The notes: generated from the letters alone by a model not told the origin. A stretch of 64,000 nucleotides of DNA from Hyphomicrobiales bacterium (GCA_900471605.1 UCEY01000053.1:1-64000), one strand, 5' to 3'. Shown: positions 44,621 to 54,376, counted from the stretch's first letter. A program made the numbers and translations.

Positions 44621-45857
44621 GCTGCGGCGCCGCCAAGAGGCGCAGAAGCGGATTGGTGGCAAGGGCGTTCTGGAAGCAAGCGGCCGCACGAGCAGTGCCC
44701 GGCCGAAAGCTCGCCGGATCAGTTGCGACACGCAATATGGCATCGGCGAACTGTCGATCGGTCGTTGCCGGCAATCCGTTTCCGTGGGAAAGAAACGCCA
44801 TCATTGATATCCCTTCAATGTGGATGACTGGCTTACAGGCAGAGACAGCATCTTGAACGACACCGGATCCTTGAAGGCTGTAGATGGCCTTTTCGTAAGG
44901 CAGAAGGACTGCATCTACCGACTGAAACAGCCGTTCGAATTCCATGGGCGAAAGCCGGCTGTCCTCCGGAGAGACAAAAACATTGCGTTCGCCTGCCCGA
45001 AATTTTTGCAAAGGTCCATAGATACCGCCTTCTTGGAAATCCCCAGCCGAACCTTGGACGACGAAGTCCACCGGCGTCGATGATCCAACCCCTGCCATTT
45101 CGGCAACAGCTGCGACAATCCCCGGAAGCCGCATGCTACCTTTCTCCGGTCTGGGCTCTCCGAAAACGCCTATTCGAAATCTATCTTCCCTAACTATCTT
45201 GCCACTTGTGAGTTCTGAGATCCGCAAACTACACGGCAGGTAAAACCCGCCTTCCACAGGCATGCCAAAATCTTTGCGAAAGTAGTTTGCCAGTTCCTCG
45301 GTCTCAGTGAACAGGAACATGTTGGCTGGCAATTTCGAAAGGATCGCACGGAGACGCTTTGAACGGATTATCTCGTTTCGGTCACCCAGTTCAGAATTCA
45401 GAAAGCGAAGGCAAATTCGAGGTGTTTTATCCCGCAATATAGCTGTCAGCTCAACGGCCGACTCAAGAGTGTCAAGCTCCGCCGTGGGGACTATGAGAAG
45501 ATCGCTCGCATCCAGCTGAAGGTTCTGGCATATCTCCGCCAATTGCGTACCGAATGCGGAGAGAGGCAAATTCAGCGTTTGCGCAGATTTAAGGGCGCCG
45601 AACGCCGCGTCCACTCGCTGGAAGACATTTCCATATTGCAGGCGTGATCGCAACTTAGCGAGCTTGACTGATTTGGCGACAAGCGTTCCGGCTGCGGTCC
45701 CCAGAAACCCGTCATAGGATTCCCCAGCAACGAAATTCGTTTCATAATCCGGTAGATACGTACGCAACGCGGAGATTTGGGTATGATGGTGTCCGCGATT
45801 GTGGACGAGCTTTCGCTCTACAATCAGAAGCTTTTTTTGCTTTCTCGCGTCCGTCAT
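44592..45857 (-). CDS. Glycosyltransferase-like protein, low-GC region
   Basis: 421 residues of likely GT-B fold: IVERKLVHNRGHHHTQISALRTYL at the N-terminus, FRIGVFGEPRPEKGS as the inter-domain start, and VDAVLLPYEKAIYSLQGSGVVQDAVSACKPVI as the donor-binding part. Base composition is visibly more AT-rich than the surroundings. GAGAGA precedes the ATG. It lies 175 bases after the ABC exporter gene. Donor and acceptor unknown. Confidence 0.78.
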   Translation of the reverse strand: MTDARKQKKLLIVERKLVHNRGHHHTQISALRTYLPDYETNFVAGESYDGFLGTAAGTLVAKSVKLAKLRSRLQYGNVFQRVDAAFGALKSAQTLNLPLSAFGTQLAEICQNLQLDASDLLIVPTAELDTLESAVELTAILRDKTPRICLRFLNSELGDRNEIIRSKRLRAILSKLPANMFLFTETEELANYFRKDFGMPVEGGFYLPCSLRISELTSGKIVREDRFRIGVFGEPRPEKGSMRLPGIVAAVAEMAGVGSSTPVDFVVQGSAGDFQEGGIYGPLQKFRAGERNVFVSPEDSRLSPMEFERLFQSVDAVLLPYEKAIYSLQGSGVVQDAVSACKPVIHIEGISMMAFLSHGNGLPATTDRQFADAILRVATDPASFRPGTARAAACFQNALATNPLLRLLAAPQHDGQRAFIR

Positions 45858-46032
45858 CGGGCTCTCTCTTCAACAGTGTCTTGGCTCACACAAATCGCTC
45901 AGTGATTGATTGCTCATGCAAACCATGCCGTTCCTTTGGGTAGACACTGCGACAATATCTATGGGGATGGACATGTCGCGGCCAATGTTGCGATGGACCG
46001 CCTCGCCTGCCTAAGATGCAGGCTTCCATATG

Positions 46033-47865
46033 TCATCCAAGTTCGGTCTTTTCGGAAGATTGTAGATTGTTCAGGCGAGCGTAAAGACCATCCTTACGCT
46101 TCGCAAGTTCCTGGTGCGTGCCTTCTTCTACGGCTCGCCCTTCGTGCATCACGACGATTTTGTCGGCGTTGATCACCGTCGATAGGCGATGCGCGATAAC
46201 AATGACGGTTCGCCCAACCATCGCCGAATCGAGTGCCCTTTGCACCGCGGCTTCAGATTCATTGTCGAGCGCTGAGGTGGCTTCATCGAGAAGAAGGATC
46301 GGGGCGTTGCGGACGAGTGCCCGCGCGATCGACACGCGTTGCCGCTGGCCGCCGGAGAGGGTCATGCCGTTTTCGCCCACCGGCGTTTCATAACCCATCG
46401 GTTGCGTGAGGATGAAATCGTGAGCATGGGCGAGGCGGGCGGCCTCCTCTACCTCGGCATCGGTTGCCTCAGGTCGTCCATACCGGATGTTATCGCGGAT
46501 CGTTCCTTCGAACAGATAGGGTTGTTGGGTGACATAGGCGAGGCTGTGGCGCAACGACGACTTGGTAACATTGGCTATATCTTGCCCGTCGATCAAGATC
46601 TGGCCTTCAACTGGATCATAGAAACGAGGAATCAATGAGATGATCGTCGATTTGCCTGCACCCGAGGGGCCGACCAATGCGGTGGTTTTGCCGCCTTCTG
46701 CGACGAGGTCTACGCCCTCCAAAATCGGTGCGCCATTTCCGTAGGCGAATACGACGCCCTTCAACTCGATTTGCGCGTTGGTGATTTTAAGGTTCGGCGC
46801 GTCTGGCTTCTCGCGCTGCAACGGTTGCATGTCCAGCAACCCGTAGATCATCTTGGCATTCACGACCGCTCGCTCGATCTCCACCTGCATTCTGGCCAGC
46901 CGTCGCGCGGGGTCGTAGGCCATCAGCAGCGCCGTGATAAAAGCGAAGAAGGCGCCCGGCGGAACATTGTCGGAGATGGAGCGAAAGGAAGCATAACCGA
47001 TCACGCTGGCAATCGCCAAGCCTGCGAATGTGTCCGTGAGTGGCGCCGTACGTTCCGACAGGCGCGCGATCCGGTTACTCTGCCTTTCGGAGGTTTCGAT
47101 AATGCGCCGAACCCTCTTTTCCAGTTGGTCTTCCATCGTGAACGCCTTGACGACCGTAATGCCCTGGATTGTTTCCTGCATGGCACCGAGCACCTTGCTA
47201 CTCACCTCCACGGCATCGCGTGTTACGTTGCGCAGCCGCTGTGACAGGTAGCGAAGCGCAAAGATAAGCGGCGGTGCTACGGCAAAGACGATCAGAGAGA
47301 GAAGCCAGTCCTTCGAGATCATCACCACAATCAACGATACCAACGTCAGCAGGTCGCGTGCGGTCGACGTGACCGTCAGGTTAAGAACATCCTTTACGCC
47401 ACCAATATTCTGCGTGACTTGTGCGGTGAGTTGAGCAGAGCGTGCTTCCGCAAAAAAGCCCACGGAGAGCTTCAAGAGATGTGAATATAGACGCTTCTGG
47501 TAACGGGCGACGATATTGTTGCCGATCTTGGAAAGTGTCACCGCTTGTCCATAAGTGGCCAAGCCCCGAACCACGAAGGCCGCAAAGATCGCCAGACAGA
47601 TGATGAGGACCATATCGGCACGTTTGTTGGCGAAAGCCTCGTTGACAACGGACTCCATGATCCAGGCCGTGAAGGCGGTAGATAGAGCGGTCGCAATCAG
47701 ACAGGAAATCGCAAAGGCATAGCCGCGGAGATGATCTTTGCCGTTTTCAGCGATCACCCGCTTCAGGACGCTGGTCACGGTTCCCGAATCTAGATGATTC
47801 TTACTGTTCTTCTTGGCCTTCAATTGGGGTTCCCCGCTCGCCGCACCAGCCGGTAGCTTTCTCAT
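46033..47865 (-). CDS. ABC exporter, MsbA-like half transporter
   Basis: 610 residues from ATG 47865. The N-terminal part is a six-helix type IV ABC exporter domain; the C-terminal nucleotide-binding domain has Walker A GPSGAGKST, signature LSGGQRQ, Walker B ILLLDEATSALDNESE and the H-loop VIAHRLSTV. Such proteins flip lipid-linked molecules across the inner membrane. It leads the saccharide operon, so a glycolipid or lipid-linked glycan is a fair guess. Start is uncertain: the frame continues upstream to 48033 with another ATG near 47970, and no site has a good ribosome sequence. Confidence 0.87.
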   Translation of the reverse strand: MRKLPAGAASGEPQLKAKKNSKNHLDSGTVTSVLKRVIAENGKDHLRGYAFAISCLIATALSTAFTAWIMESVVNEAFANKRADMVLIICLAIFAAFVVRGLATYGQAVTLSKIGNNIVARYQKRLYSHLLKLSVGFFAEARSAQLTAQVTQNIGGVKDVLNLTVTSTARDLLTLVSLIVVMISKDWLLSLIVFAVAPPLIFALRYLSQRLRNVTRDAVEVSSKVLGAMQETIQGITVVKAFTMEDQLEKRVRRIIETSERQSNRIARLSERTAPLTDTFAGLAIASVIGYASFRSISDNVPPGAFFAFITALLMAYDPARRLARMQVEIERAVVNAKMIYGLLDMQPLQREKPDAPNLKITNAQIELKGVVFAYGNGAPILEGVDLVAEGGKTTALVGPSGAGKSTIISLIPRFYDPVEGQILIDGQDIANVTKSSLRHSLAYVTQQPYLFEGTIRDNIRYGRPEATDAEVEEAARLAHAHDFILTQPMGYETPVGENGMTLSGGQRQRVSIARALVRNAPILLLDEATSALDNESEAAVQRALDSAMVGRTVIVIAHRLSTVINADKIVVMHEGRAVEEGTHQELAKRKDGLYARLNNLQSSEKTELG

Positions 47866-48359
47866 GTGCGGCGTATTAAACGCTTGCCGCACACTTTGCC
47901 AACCACGCAGATACGATTCTGGGTAGCCGTTGCTCCTGTGCAAGGGGCCTGACAAGACGTTGGACGTCATCCCGGAGCCTAAAGACTTATTTGACCATGG
48001 GGTGAGGGTGCAAGTAAGAAGTTGCTCGTCCAAATTCCTACCGGGCCGGCAGGCACTTTTATGCTGGCGCTCCCGGCCAGCGGATCGCCAGCAAATTTAA
48101 TAATGCGCGGGCGTCGGGACCGTGTCTTCGCCGAGAACGGTCTTGATGCGTGGCTGGTAAGCTCAAATCCGCACCGTCCAGACAAGCTCTATCCTCCCGC
48201 CTGACTTACACAGGAGATATATTCCTCTGTGGGACACTACACGCGCGGGCAGCCCGATGCCCTGGAGATGATGACGGAATCGAGACGGCCGCAGGCGCCA
48301 CCGCGCTTACCGTAGCCGTCGATAACTTAGTCAAAAACAAAAGCAATCGCAGGGAAAAA
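47866..48359. other. Upstream region of the saccharide operon, no firm gene
   Basis: A 60-codon open frame at 48022-48204 (plus) has no ribosome site or known domain. The sequence is more AT-rich than average near 48310-48360. The promoter of the exporter operon must lie here but I cannot define it. The region abuts the 3' end of tRNA-Thr. No integrase or direct repeat of the tRNA end was found. Confidence 0.4.
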
Positions 48360-48434
48360 TGGTGCTGCTAGAGAGATTTGAACTCTCGGCCTCTCCCTTA
48401 CCAAGGGAGTGCTCTACCCCTGAGCTATAGCAGC
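48360..48434 (-). tRNA. tRNA-Thr (anticodon GGT)
   Basis: Cloverleaf readable on the minus strand: acceptor GCTGCTA/TAGCAGC, D-loop AGCTCAGGGGTAGAGC, anticodon stem CTCCC/GGGAG around loop TTGGTAA, T-arm GAGAG-TTCAAAT-CTCTC, and encoded CCA. Anticodon GGT reads ACC/ACU. Its 3' end points to the saccharide operon. Confidence 0.95.
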
Positions 48435-48586
48435 GTCAGCCGGCGCGATAGATCCGCGTCGTCGGCAGCGGCCTATTGCCATAGGTTCACCGGCAGTGCA
48501 AGCCGCAAATTCCAAGTTCTTTGTCGAGGAATGGGGAAAACGTCGCTTCCGCTTCCAAGAATCCAGGTTTTTGGGTATGGAGAGCC

Positions 48587-48817
48587 ATGGCGAATGACGA
48601 AGAACGGCATGATTTAGAGGGTGGGGATACCGGCGAAGGCCGCGGCGAGCGGCATCGCAGGGCGGCTCAGGCCCGCGAGGCGCAGCGCAAGGCGAAGGCC
48701 GCGGCCAAGCTTCGCGAAAATCTGATGCGCCGCAAGACGCAGGCCCGCGCCCGTCGGGCGGGCGAAGAGGATTCGACACAAGGGCTGCCTGCCGCAAAAA
48801 CGGACGAATCATTGTAA
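48587..48817 (+). CDS. Small basic, highly charged hypothetical protein
   Basis: 76 residues from ATG 48587, with GGAGAG upstream. Composition is extreme: Arg/Lys/Glu/Ala in a continuous helix (RRAAQAREAQRKAKAAAKLRENLMRRKTQARARR in pattern), with no hydrophobic core. A nucleic-acid or ribosome contact is possible but is a guess. It lies between tRNA-Thr and murA, a position where rhizobia often have a small unknown gene. Confidence 0.6.
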   Translation: MANDEERHDLEGGDTGEGRGERHRRAAQAREAQRKAKAAAKLRENLMRRKTQARARRAGEEDSTQGLPAAKTDESL

Positions 48818-48943
48818 CTTATGCGCCAAGACAGCCCGGCAATCAGGCAATTCCGGCAGGCCATTTTAGCAATCATTGAAGCAGCGGCGGATTTCGTCTA
48901 AGGACGCCTCCTTTCGCGCTCTCAGAAGGAAGAGTTACAACTT

Positions 48944-50236
48944 ATGGATCGCATCAGAATTTTGGGCGGCAATGAACTCAAGGGCACCATTCCGATCTCG
49001 GGAGCGAAAAATGCCGCCCTGCCGCTGATGATCGCCTCCCTTTTGACGAGCGATACGCTGACCCTCGAAAACGTGCCGCATCTGGCCGACGTGGAACAGC
49101 TCCTGCGCATCCTCGGCAATCATGGGGTCGACGTCGCGGTCAACGGCCGCCGCGAGCGTCAGGAGGAAAGCTATTCCCGCACCATCAATTTCACTTGCCG
49201 CACCATCGTCGATACGACCGCCCCTTACGAGCTGGTCTCGAAGATGCGCGCCAGCTTCTGGGTCATCGGCCCGCTGCTGGCCCGCGAAGGCCAGGCGCGG
49301 GTTTCGCTGCCGGGCGGCTGTGCGATCGGCACGCGTCCGGTCGATCTCTTCCTGGAAGGCCTGCAGGCACTCGGCGCCACGCTCGAGGTCGATGGCGGTT
49401 ATGTGAACGCGACGGCTCCGAAGGGCGGCCTGATCGGCGCCACCTACGTCTTCCCGAAAGTCTCGGTCGGCGCCACCCACGTGATGATGATGGCGGCGAC
49501 GCTTGCCCGCGGCACCACGGTGATCGAAAACGCCGCGCGTGAGCCGGAGGTCGTCGACCTCGCAAAATGCCTCACCGCCATGGGCGCCAAGATTTCAGGC
49601 GCCGGCACCAAGACCATCACCGTCGAGGGCGTCACCTCGCTCTCCGGCGCCCGCCACCGCGTCCTGCCCGACCGTATCGAGACCGGCACCTATGCCATGG
49701 CGGTCGCCATGGCCGGCGGTGATGTCGTGCTCGAAGGCACCGAAGCCGCGCTGCTCGACAACGCGCTCGATACGCTGCGTCTGGCCGGCGCTCATATCAC
49801 CGAGACGGAAAGCGGCCTGCGCGTGGTGCGCAACGGCAACGGCATCCAGCCGGTGGATATCACCACCGAGCCTTTCCCCGGCTTCCCGACTGACCTGCAG
49901 GCGCAGTTCATGGCGCTGATGACCCGGTCTTCCGGCGTCTCGAACATCACCGAGACGATTTTCGAGAACCGCTTCATGCACGTGCAGGAACTCGCCCGCC
50001 TCGGCGCCAGGATCTCGCTGTCCGGCCAGAAGGCCCGTGTCGAAGGGGTGCCGCGGCTGAAGGGGGCTCCGGTCATGGCGACCGATCTGCGCGCCTCCGT
50101 TTCGCTGGTCATCGCCGGCCTGGCCGCCGAAGGCGAAACCATGGTCAGCCGCGTCTATCACCTCGATCGCGGTTTCGAGCGACTGGAGGAGAAGCTCACC
50201 CGCTGCGGTGCGGTGGTCGAACGCGTCAGCGACTGA
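48944..50236 (+). CDS. murA: UDP-N-acetylglucosamine 1-carboxyvinyltransferase
   Basis: First committed step of peptidoglycan synthesis: enolpyruvyl transfer from PEP to UDP-GlcNAc. 430 residues, full length. The PEP-binding Cys126 is in SLPGGCAIGTRPVDLF; AKNAALPLM and GFPTDLQAQFMALM are also conserved. AGAAGGAAG precedes the ATG. Followed by a rho-independent terminator. Confidence 0.97.
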   Translation: MDRIRILGGNELKGTIPISGAKNAALPLMIASLLTSDTLTLENVPHLADVEQLLRILGNHGVDVAVNGRRERQEESYSRTINFTCRTIVDTTAPYELVSKMRASFWVIGPLLAREGQARVSLPGGCAIGTRPVDLFLEGLQALGATLEVDGGYVNATAPKGGLIGATYVFPKVSVGATHVMMMAATLARGTTVIENAAREPEVVDLAKCLTAMGAKISGAGTKTITVEGVTSLSGARHRVLPDRIETGTYAMAVAMAGGDVVLEGTEAALLDNALDTLRLAGAHITETESGLRVVRNGNGIQPVDITTEPFPGFPTDLQAQFMALMTRSSGVSNITETIFENRFMHVQELARLGARISLSGQKARVEGVPRLKGAPVMATDLRASVSLVIAGLAAEGETMVSRVYHLDRGFERLEEKLTRCGAVVERVSD

Positions 50237-50261
50237 TCGAGCCTGAAAGCCGATATTTCGC

Positions 50262-50299
50262 AAGGGACGGCGGGGGAATTGCCCTTGCCGTCCTTTTTT
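50262..50299 (+). terminator. Rho-independent terminator after murA
   Basis: GGACGGC (50265-50271) pairs with GCCGTCC (50287-50293), followed by six T (50294-50299). Confidence 0.75.
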
Positions 50300-50376
50300 G
50301 CATTTCTATCTCTTGCATGCGCCCATCTTTGATCCCGCCTCATATTGTTTGATCCGGCATCCACGGAGATTTTCCC

Positions 50377-51219
50377 ATGACCGATATTCAATCCCCCGTC
50401 TGGTTCATCACCGGCTGCTCCACAGGCTTCGGCCGCGAGCTCGCCAAACTGACGATCGACCGCGGCTGGCCGACCGTGGTGACCGCCCGCGGCCGGGATC
50501 GCGTTGCCGATCTCGCCGACGGCAAGGATCATGTTCTGGCGCTCGATCTCGATGTGACGGACATGAATCAGATCTCCGATGCGGTCGCGGCCGCCGAGCA
50601 GACGTTCGGCCGCATCGACGTGCTGGTCAACAATGCCGGCTACGGTTACCAGGCCTCGATCGAGGAAGGCGAGGAGGGCGAGATCCGGGCGATGTTCGAT
50701 GCCAATGTCTTCGGGCTGTTCGCCATGACCCGTGCCGTGCTGCCGGGCATGCGGGCGCGGCGCAAGGGCCATATCCTCAACATCACCTCGATGGCCGGCT
50801 TCATGGGGCTTCCGAGTTCCGGCTATTACGCGGCGAGCAAGCATGCGGTGGAAGGTTTTTCAGATGCGCTCAGCCTCGAGGGCGCGCCGCTCGGCATCAA
50901 GGTCACCTGCGTCGAGCCAGGCCCCTTCCGCACCGACTGGGCCGGCCGCTCGCTGAAGCAGACGCCGAGCCGGATCGCGGACTATGCCGAAACTGCCGCC
51001 GCTCGCATGGGCGCGACTTCCGGTTACAGCGGCAGGCAGCCGGGGGATCCGGTGCGGGCCGGCGAGGCGATGATCGCCGCGACCGAGGCGGCCGAAGCCC
51101 CCCGCCATCTCGTGCTCGGCGCCATCGCTTATAACGCTGTCACGCAGAAGCTGAAGGAGCGGGTGGCCCAGATCGAACTCTGGGAGGAGATCAGCCTCTC
51201 CGCCGATTTTCCGAGCTGA
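50377..51219 (+). CDS. SDR-family oxidoreductase
   Basis: 280 residues, classical SDR: WFITGCSTGFGRELAK cofactor motif, NNAGYGYQ, NITSMAGFMGLPSSGYYAASKHAV (Ser, Tyr-x3-Lys). The TGCSTGFGR variant is typical of NADP-dependent 'oxidoreductase' SDRs with unknown substrates. GGAG precedes the ATG. It starts a three-gene accessory block that splits the usual murA - DUF2948 order. Confidence 0.87.
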   Translation: MTDIQSPVWFITGCSTGFGRELAKLTIDRGWPTVVTARGRDRVADLADGKDHVLALDLDVTDMNQISDAVAAAEQTFGRIDVLVNNAGYGYQASIEEGEEGEIRAMFDANVFGLFAMTRAVLPGMRARRKGHILNITSMAGFMGLPSSGYYAASKHAVEGFSDALSLEGAPLGIKVTCVEPGPFRTDWAGRSLKQTPSRIADYAETAAARMGATSGYSGRQPGDPVRAGEAMIAATEAAEAPRHLVLGAIAYNAVTQKLKERVAQIELWEEISLSADFPS

Positions 51220-51284
51220 AGAGAACGGCGCGGCTGGTCTCCCGCCTCCTTGGCGGTCGTCGCGGCATCCGATAGTATGCGTCC

Positions 51285-52034
51285 ATGGCGGCAGAGGCAT
51301 CGGACAAAACCACGGAGACGAACCGGCTCGCCTGGAACGCGGGCCGATTTGATGCGTGGGTATCTGCGTTCGGGAGCCCGGAAGCCGAGGCTGCGAAACT
51401 CGTTGCCGAACCGGAACGCATTCTGCGCCGCCTTTCCCCATACCTCGGAGAGATCGTCGGCAAGCGGATTTGCAATGTGCAGGGTTCTCACGGGCGCGTC
51501 GCGGTAGCGCTCGCCCGGCTGGGCGCCAAGGTGTCGGTCATCGATTTTTCGCAGGAGAACCGCCGCTTCGCGCTGGACCTCGCCGCAGCCGCCGGCGTGG
51601 AAATTGACTATGCGCTCTGCGATATCATGGAGGCTGGCAGTCTGGGTTGGACCCACAACTTCGATGTGCTCGTGCTCGAGCTGGGAATTCTCCACTACCA
51701 CCAGGATCTGGAGCGCTTTTTCACGGTAGTGCGCCAGCTCGCGGCGAACGGGGGGATGCTCCTGCTGAACGAATTCCATCCGGTCCAGCGGAAGCTGTTC
51801 TGGGGCGAGGGACCGCGGGACTACTTCCGCACCGACCTGATCGAGGCCGACGTACCTAATCCCAATGCCGCCGGCGCGCGCCTCGGAAGATGTCTCTATC
51901 GCTTCTGGACCATGGGGGACATTGTGACCGCCGTGATCCAGGCCGGTTTTACCGTGGCAAGGCTGGACGAACACCGGGACTGGACGGACCCAACCATCCC
52001 TGGTTCCTTCACGCTGGTCGCTCATACGCGATAG
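51285..52034 (+). CDS. Class I SAM-dependent methyltransferase
   Basis: 249 residues. Motif I is ICNVQGSHGRVAVALARLGAKVSVIDFSQENRRFA, an unusual version in which the Gly-rich loop reads QGSHGR; then FDVLVLELGILHYHQDLERFF and LLNEFHPVQRK. Methyl acceptor unknown. It lies 65 bases after the SDR gene. The ATG at 51285 has no strong ribosome site. Confidence 0.78.
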   Translation: MAAEASDKTTETNRLAWNAGRFDAWVSAFGSPEAEAAKLVAEPERILRRLSPYLGEIVGKRICNVQGSHGRVAVALARLGAKVSVIDFSQENRRFALDLAAAAGVEIDYALCDIMEAGSLGWTHNFDVLVLELGILHYHQDLERFFTVVRQLAANGGMLLLNEFHPVQRKLFWGEGPRDYFRTDLIEADVPNPNAAGARLGRCLYRFWTMGDIVTAVIQAGFTVARLDEHRDWTDPTIPGSFTLVAHTR

Positions 52035-52124
52035 CAGGCTCCGCGACCGCGAGTCCATGTCGCGGCCCGAAACCTCCGAAATCCACAAGCCTATACCAAT
52101 GCCGGAACGAATGCCGGCGGCGCT

Positions 52125-53186
52125 TCAGGCCCGCACCTCGAATATCATATTGAATGGCGTCTCGCTCGCCCGCCGGAAATACGAATAGCCGGCGTCGAGA
52201 GCCACTTTGCGAAGCTTCATCTCCCCGGCCTGCGCTCCAAGGCCAAGGCCTACTTCCTGAGCCATCGAGGCGGGAGTGCAGATCATGGTCGAGGCGCCAT
52301 AATAAACACGGCCGACCGGGTTGAGATTGTCCTTCAGCCCGTCATGCGCGAAAGGTTCGACGATCATCCAGGTGCCGTCCTTCGCCATCGTCTCGCGGAT
52401 ATGGCGGCCCGCGCCGACCGGATCGCCCATGTCGTGCAGGCAGTCGAACATGGCGACGAGATCGTAGTTGCCGGCCGGGAATTCCTTCGCCGAGGCTTGG
52501 CGGAAGGTAACTCGGTCGTCCACGCCCGCCTCCTGCGCCGCGCGCTTTGCACGCTCGATGGAAGGACCGTGGTAGTCGAACCCGTGGAAATGCGACTTCG
52601 GAAAGGCCTTGGCCATGAGGATGGTCGAGGCGCCATGGCCACAGCCTACGTCGGCCACTTCCGCTCCGCGTTCCAGCTTTTCATGGACGCCCTGGAGGGC
52701 GGGAATCCATTCGTCGACCAGATGGCTGTTGTAGCCGGGTCGGAAGAAGCGTTCCGTGCCCCGGAACAGACAGGTGCTGTGCTCATGCCATCCGAGGCCG
52801 CGGCCCGTGCGAAAGGCTTCTTCCACCTTTGGCTCGTCCATCCACATCGACTGGATGATTTCAAAGGCGCCCCCGAAAAAGGCCGGGCTGTCTTCACTGG
52901 CAAACACCATGGTCTGTTCGGGCGTCATGGCGAACTTGTTCGAATCCTCATGATAGGAAATGTAATCGGCGGCGGCCATGGCGGCGAGCCATTCGCGCAC
53001 GTTGCGTTCGGTAAGCCCCGTCGTTTCTGCCAGCTCCATCGAGGATCGCGGCCGGCCGTCCATCATCGCCCGAAACAGGCCGAGATGATCGCCGAGCACG
53101 ACGAGAACGCCGGAGACGCCGGCGCCGAGATCGCCGACCAGACGGCCGACGAGTGCATCGAGTTTCTGCATGTCAGGTTCCTGCAT
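52125..53186 (-). CDS. Winged-helix plus class I methyltransferase (Rv2258c-like)
   Basis: 353 residues. The N-terminal ~90 residues form a winged helix (MELAETTGLTERNVREWLAAMAAADYI); the methyltransferase domain has VADVGCGHGASTILMAKAFP, FHGFDYHGPSIERAK and FDCLHDMGDPVGAGRHIRE. This architecture is shared by actinobacterial Rv2258c-type proteins. ATG 53186 is preferred since GGAGG lies 5 bases upstream; ATG 53198 is possible. Convergent with the preceding methyltransferase gene. Confidence 0.82.
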   Translation of the reverse strand: MQEPDMQKLDALVGRLVGDLGAGVSGVLVVLGDHLGLFRAMMDGRPRSSMELAETTGLTERNVREWLAAMAAADYISYHEDSNKFAMTPEQTMVFASEDSPAFFGGAFEIIQSMWMDEPKVEEAFRTGRGLGWHEHSTCLFRGTERFFRPGYNSHLVDEWIPALQGVHEKLERGAEVADVGCGHGASTILMAKAFPKSHFHGFDYHGPSIERAKRAAQEAGVDDRVTFRQASAKEFPAGNYDLVAMFDCLHDMGDPVGAGRHIRETMAKDGTWMIVEPFAHDGLKDNLNPVGRVYYGASTMICTPASMAQEVGLGLGAQAGEMKLRKVALDAGYSYFRRASETPFNMIFEVRA

Positions 53187-53198
53187 GGCATCCTCCAT

Positions 53199-53874
53199 AG
53201 CTACGCCGCCCCAGCCCGATATCTCACCCGCCGCGATTCTACGCCGGGGCCGCACACCGTCAATGAAGCATTCGGACTAGGCGACCGATCGGAAGGCTTA
53301 GCTTTCCGTCGAACGACAGCCCGGTTCAGGTTCCCGACTGTCCGATGACAGCGCGAATGCCGACAGGAGCCTCTGTCTCCGCGAGAGAGACAGGCCGCAG
53401 CCCGGATGGTCCATTGCGCGCGATCCTTCGCGCACGGGGACGAAATGCGGTTGATCGGCATTTACTTCCGTGTTCCGTCAAGCACTTGGCGGATTTCTTA
53501 TCCGCCGGCATCCCCGCAGCCAGGGCGCCGGCAATAATAGCCGCATCATCGGATGGGAACCGGGTTCGCGAACCGGCTGCCTTCACCAAGGTTCGAAAGT
53601 GCCCGGTTCCGGTGATGGTCGTCGAGGCGGTGAGGAGGGCCTGGAAATCCTCCGCAACCGAAAAGGCGATCGGGGCAGGCGGAAACCTACCTCACATCAT
53701 TACCCATGCCCCTGCCTGCCCCATTCCCCTTCTCGAACCGTGCCGCGCGTCAGTCGGCGCGGATAAAGCTGCGTTCCGTCCTGCACGCCGCCGTTGCTTC
53801 TTGGCCCGCCGCATCCTATCTCAAGTCCCAGGAACATTCGCGTGAACGCGCGCCTCTTAACGGATTTGGAAGCG
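53199..53874. other. Long intergenic region without convincing genes
   Basis: A plus-strand frame of 166 codons (53345-53845) and shorter minus-strand frames exist, but their compositions look random and no ribosome site supports them. GGTTCGCGAACC at 53563-53574 is a perfect 12-base palindrome. The region lies at the junction of the accessory block and the conserved hisD cluster, so it may be insertion debris. Confidence 0.4.
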
Positions 53875-54309
53875 ATGACCGACTTGAAGCTGCTTGCCCT
53901 CGACACCGACGATCTGGGCGTCATTTCCGCCCATATGCAGGATGCCGTCTTCAAGGTGGGCGATGTGCGCTGGTCGCAGCCCGAGCAGAACTTCTCACTC
54001 GCCGCCAACCGCTTCGTCTGGGAGAACGCCGCGGCCAGGCAGCGCAAGGGTTTCGAACGCCGCCGTGCGGCGATCGTCTTCAAGCGCGTCCAGGCGGTGC
54101 GCTCGACCGGCATCAACCGTGGCCGCAAGGACGAAGTCCAGTCGCTGCTCGCGATCACCTTCTCGCAGAAGGGGGACGGTCCGGAAGGCACGATCGAACT
54201 GATCCTTTCCGGCAAATCGACGATTGCGCTCGATGTCGAATGCATCGAAGTTGCTCTTGCGGATGTCGGCGGCGCATGGGAAACGGCATCCAAGCCCCGT
54301 CATCCCTGA
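53875..54309 (+). CDS. DUF2948 family protein
   Basis: 144 residues. The N-terminus TDLKLLALDTDDLGVISAHMQDAVFKVGDV and the Trp-rich NRFVWE region match the DUF2948 family that precedes hisD in Rhizobiales. Function unknown. No signal or membrane segment. ATG 53875 with GGAAG upstream; the frame is open to 53794 but that extension looks unlike the family. It is 67 bases from hisD. Confidence 0.82.
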   Translation: MTDLKLLALDTDDLGVISAHMQDAVFKVGDVRWSQPEQNFSLAANRFVWENAAARQRKGFERRRAAIVFKRVQAVRSTGINRGRKDEVQSLLAITFSQKGDGPEGTIELILSGKSTIALDVECIEVALADVGGAWETASKPRHP

Positions 54310-54376
54310 TCTGGCCCCTTTGCCCGAACGGCCCGACCGGGATAACATCGTTTTTTGAGCTGGAAGGGATATCCGC

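Noticed and set aside
48022..48204. 60-codon plus-strand ORF next to tRNA-Thr
   Set aside because: No ribosome site, no domain, and it overlaps the upstream region of the exporter gene; could be a remnant but nothing identifies it.
53345..53845. 166-codon plus-strand ORF
   Set aside because: No ribosome site or recognisable motif, composition like random GC-rich frame.
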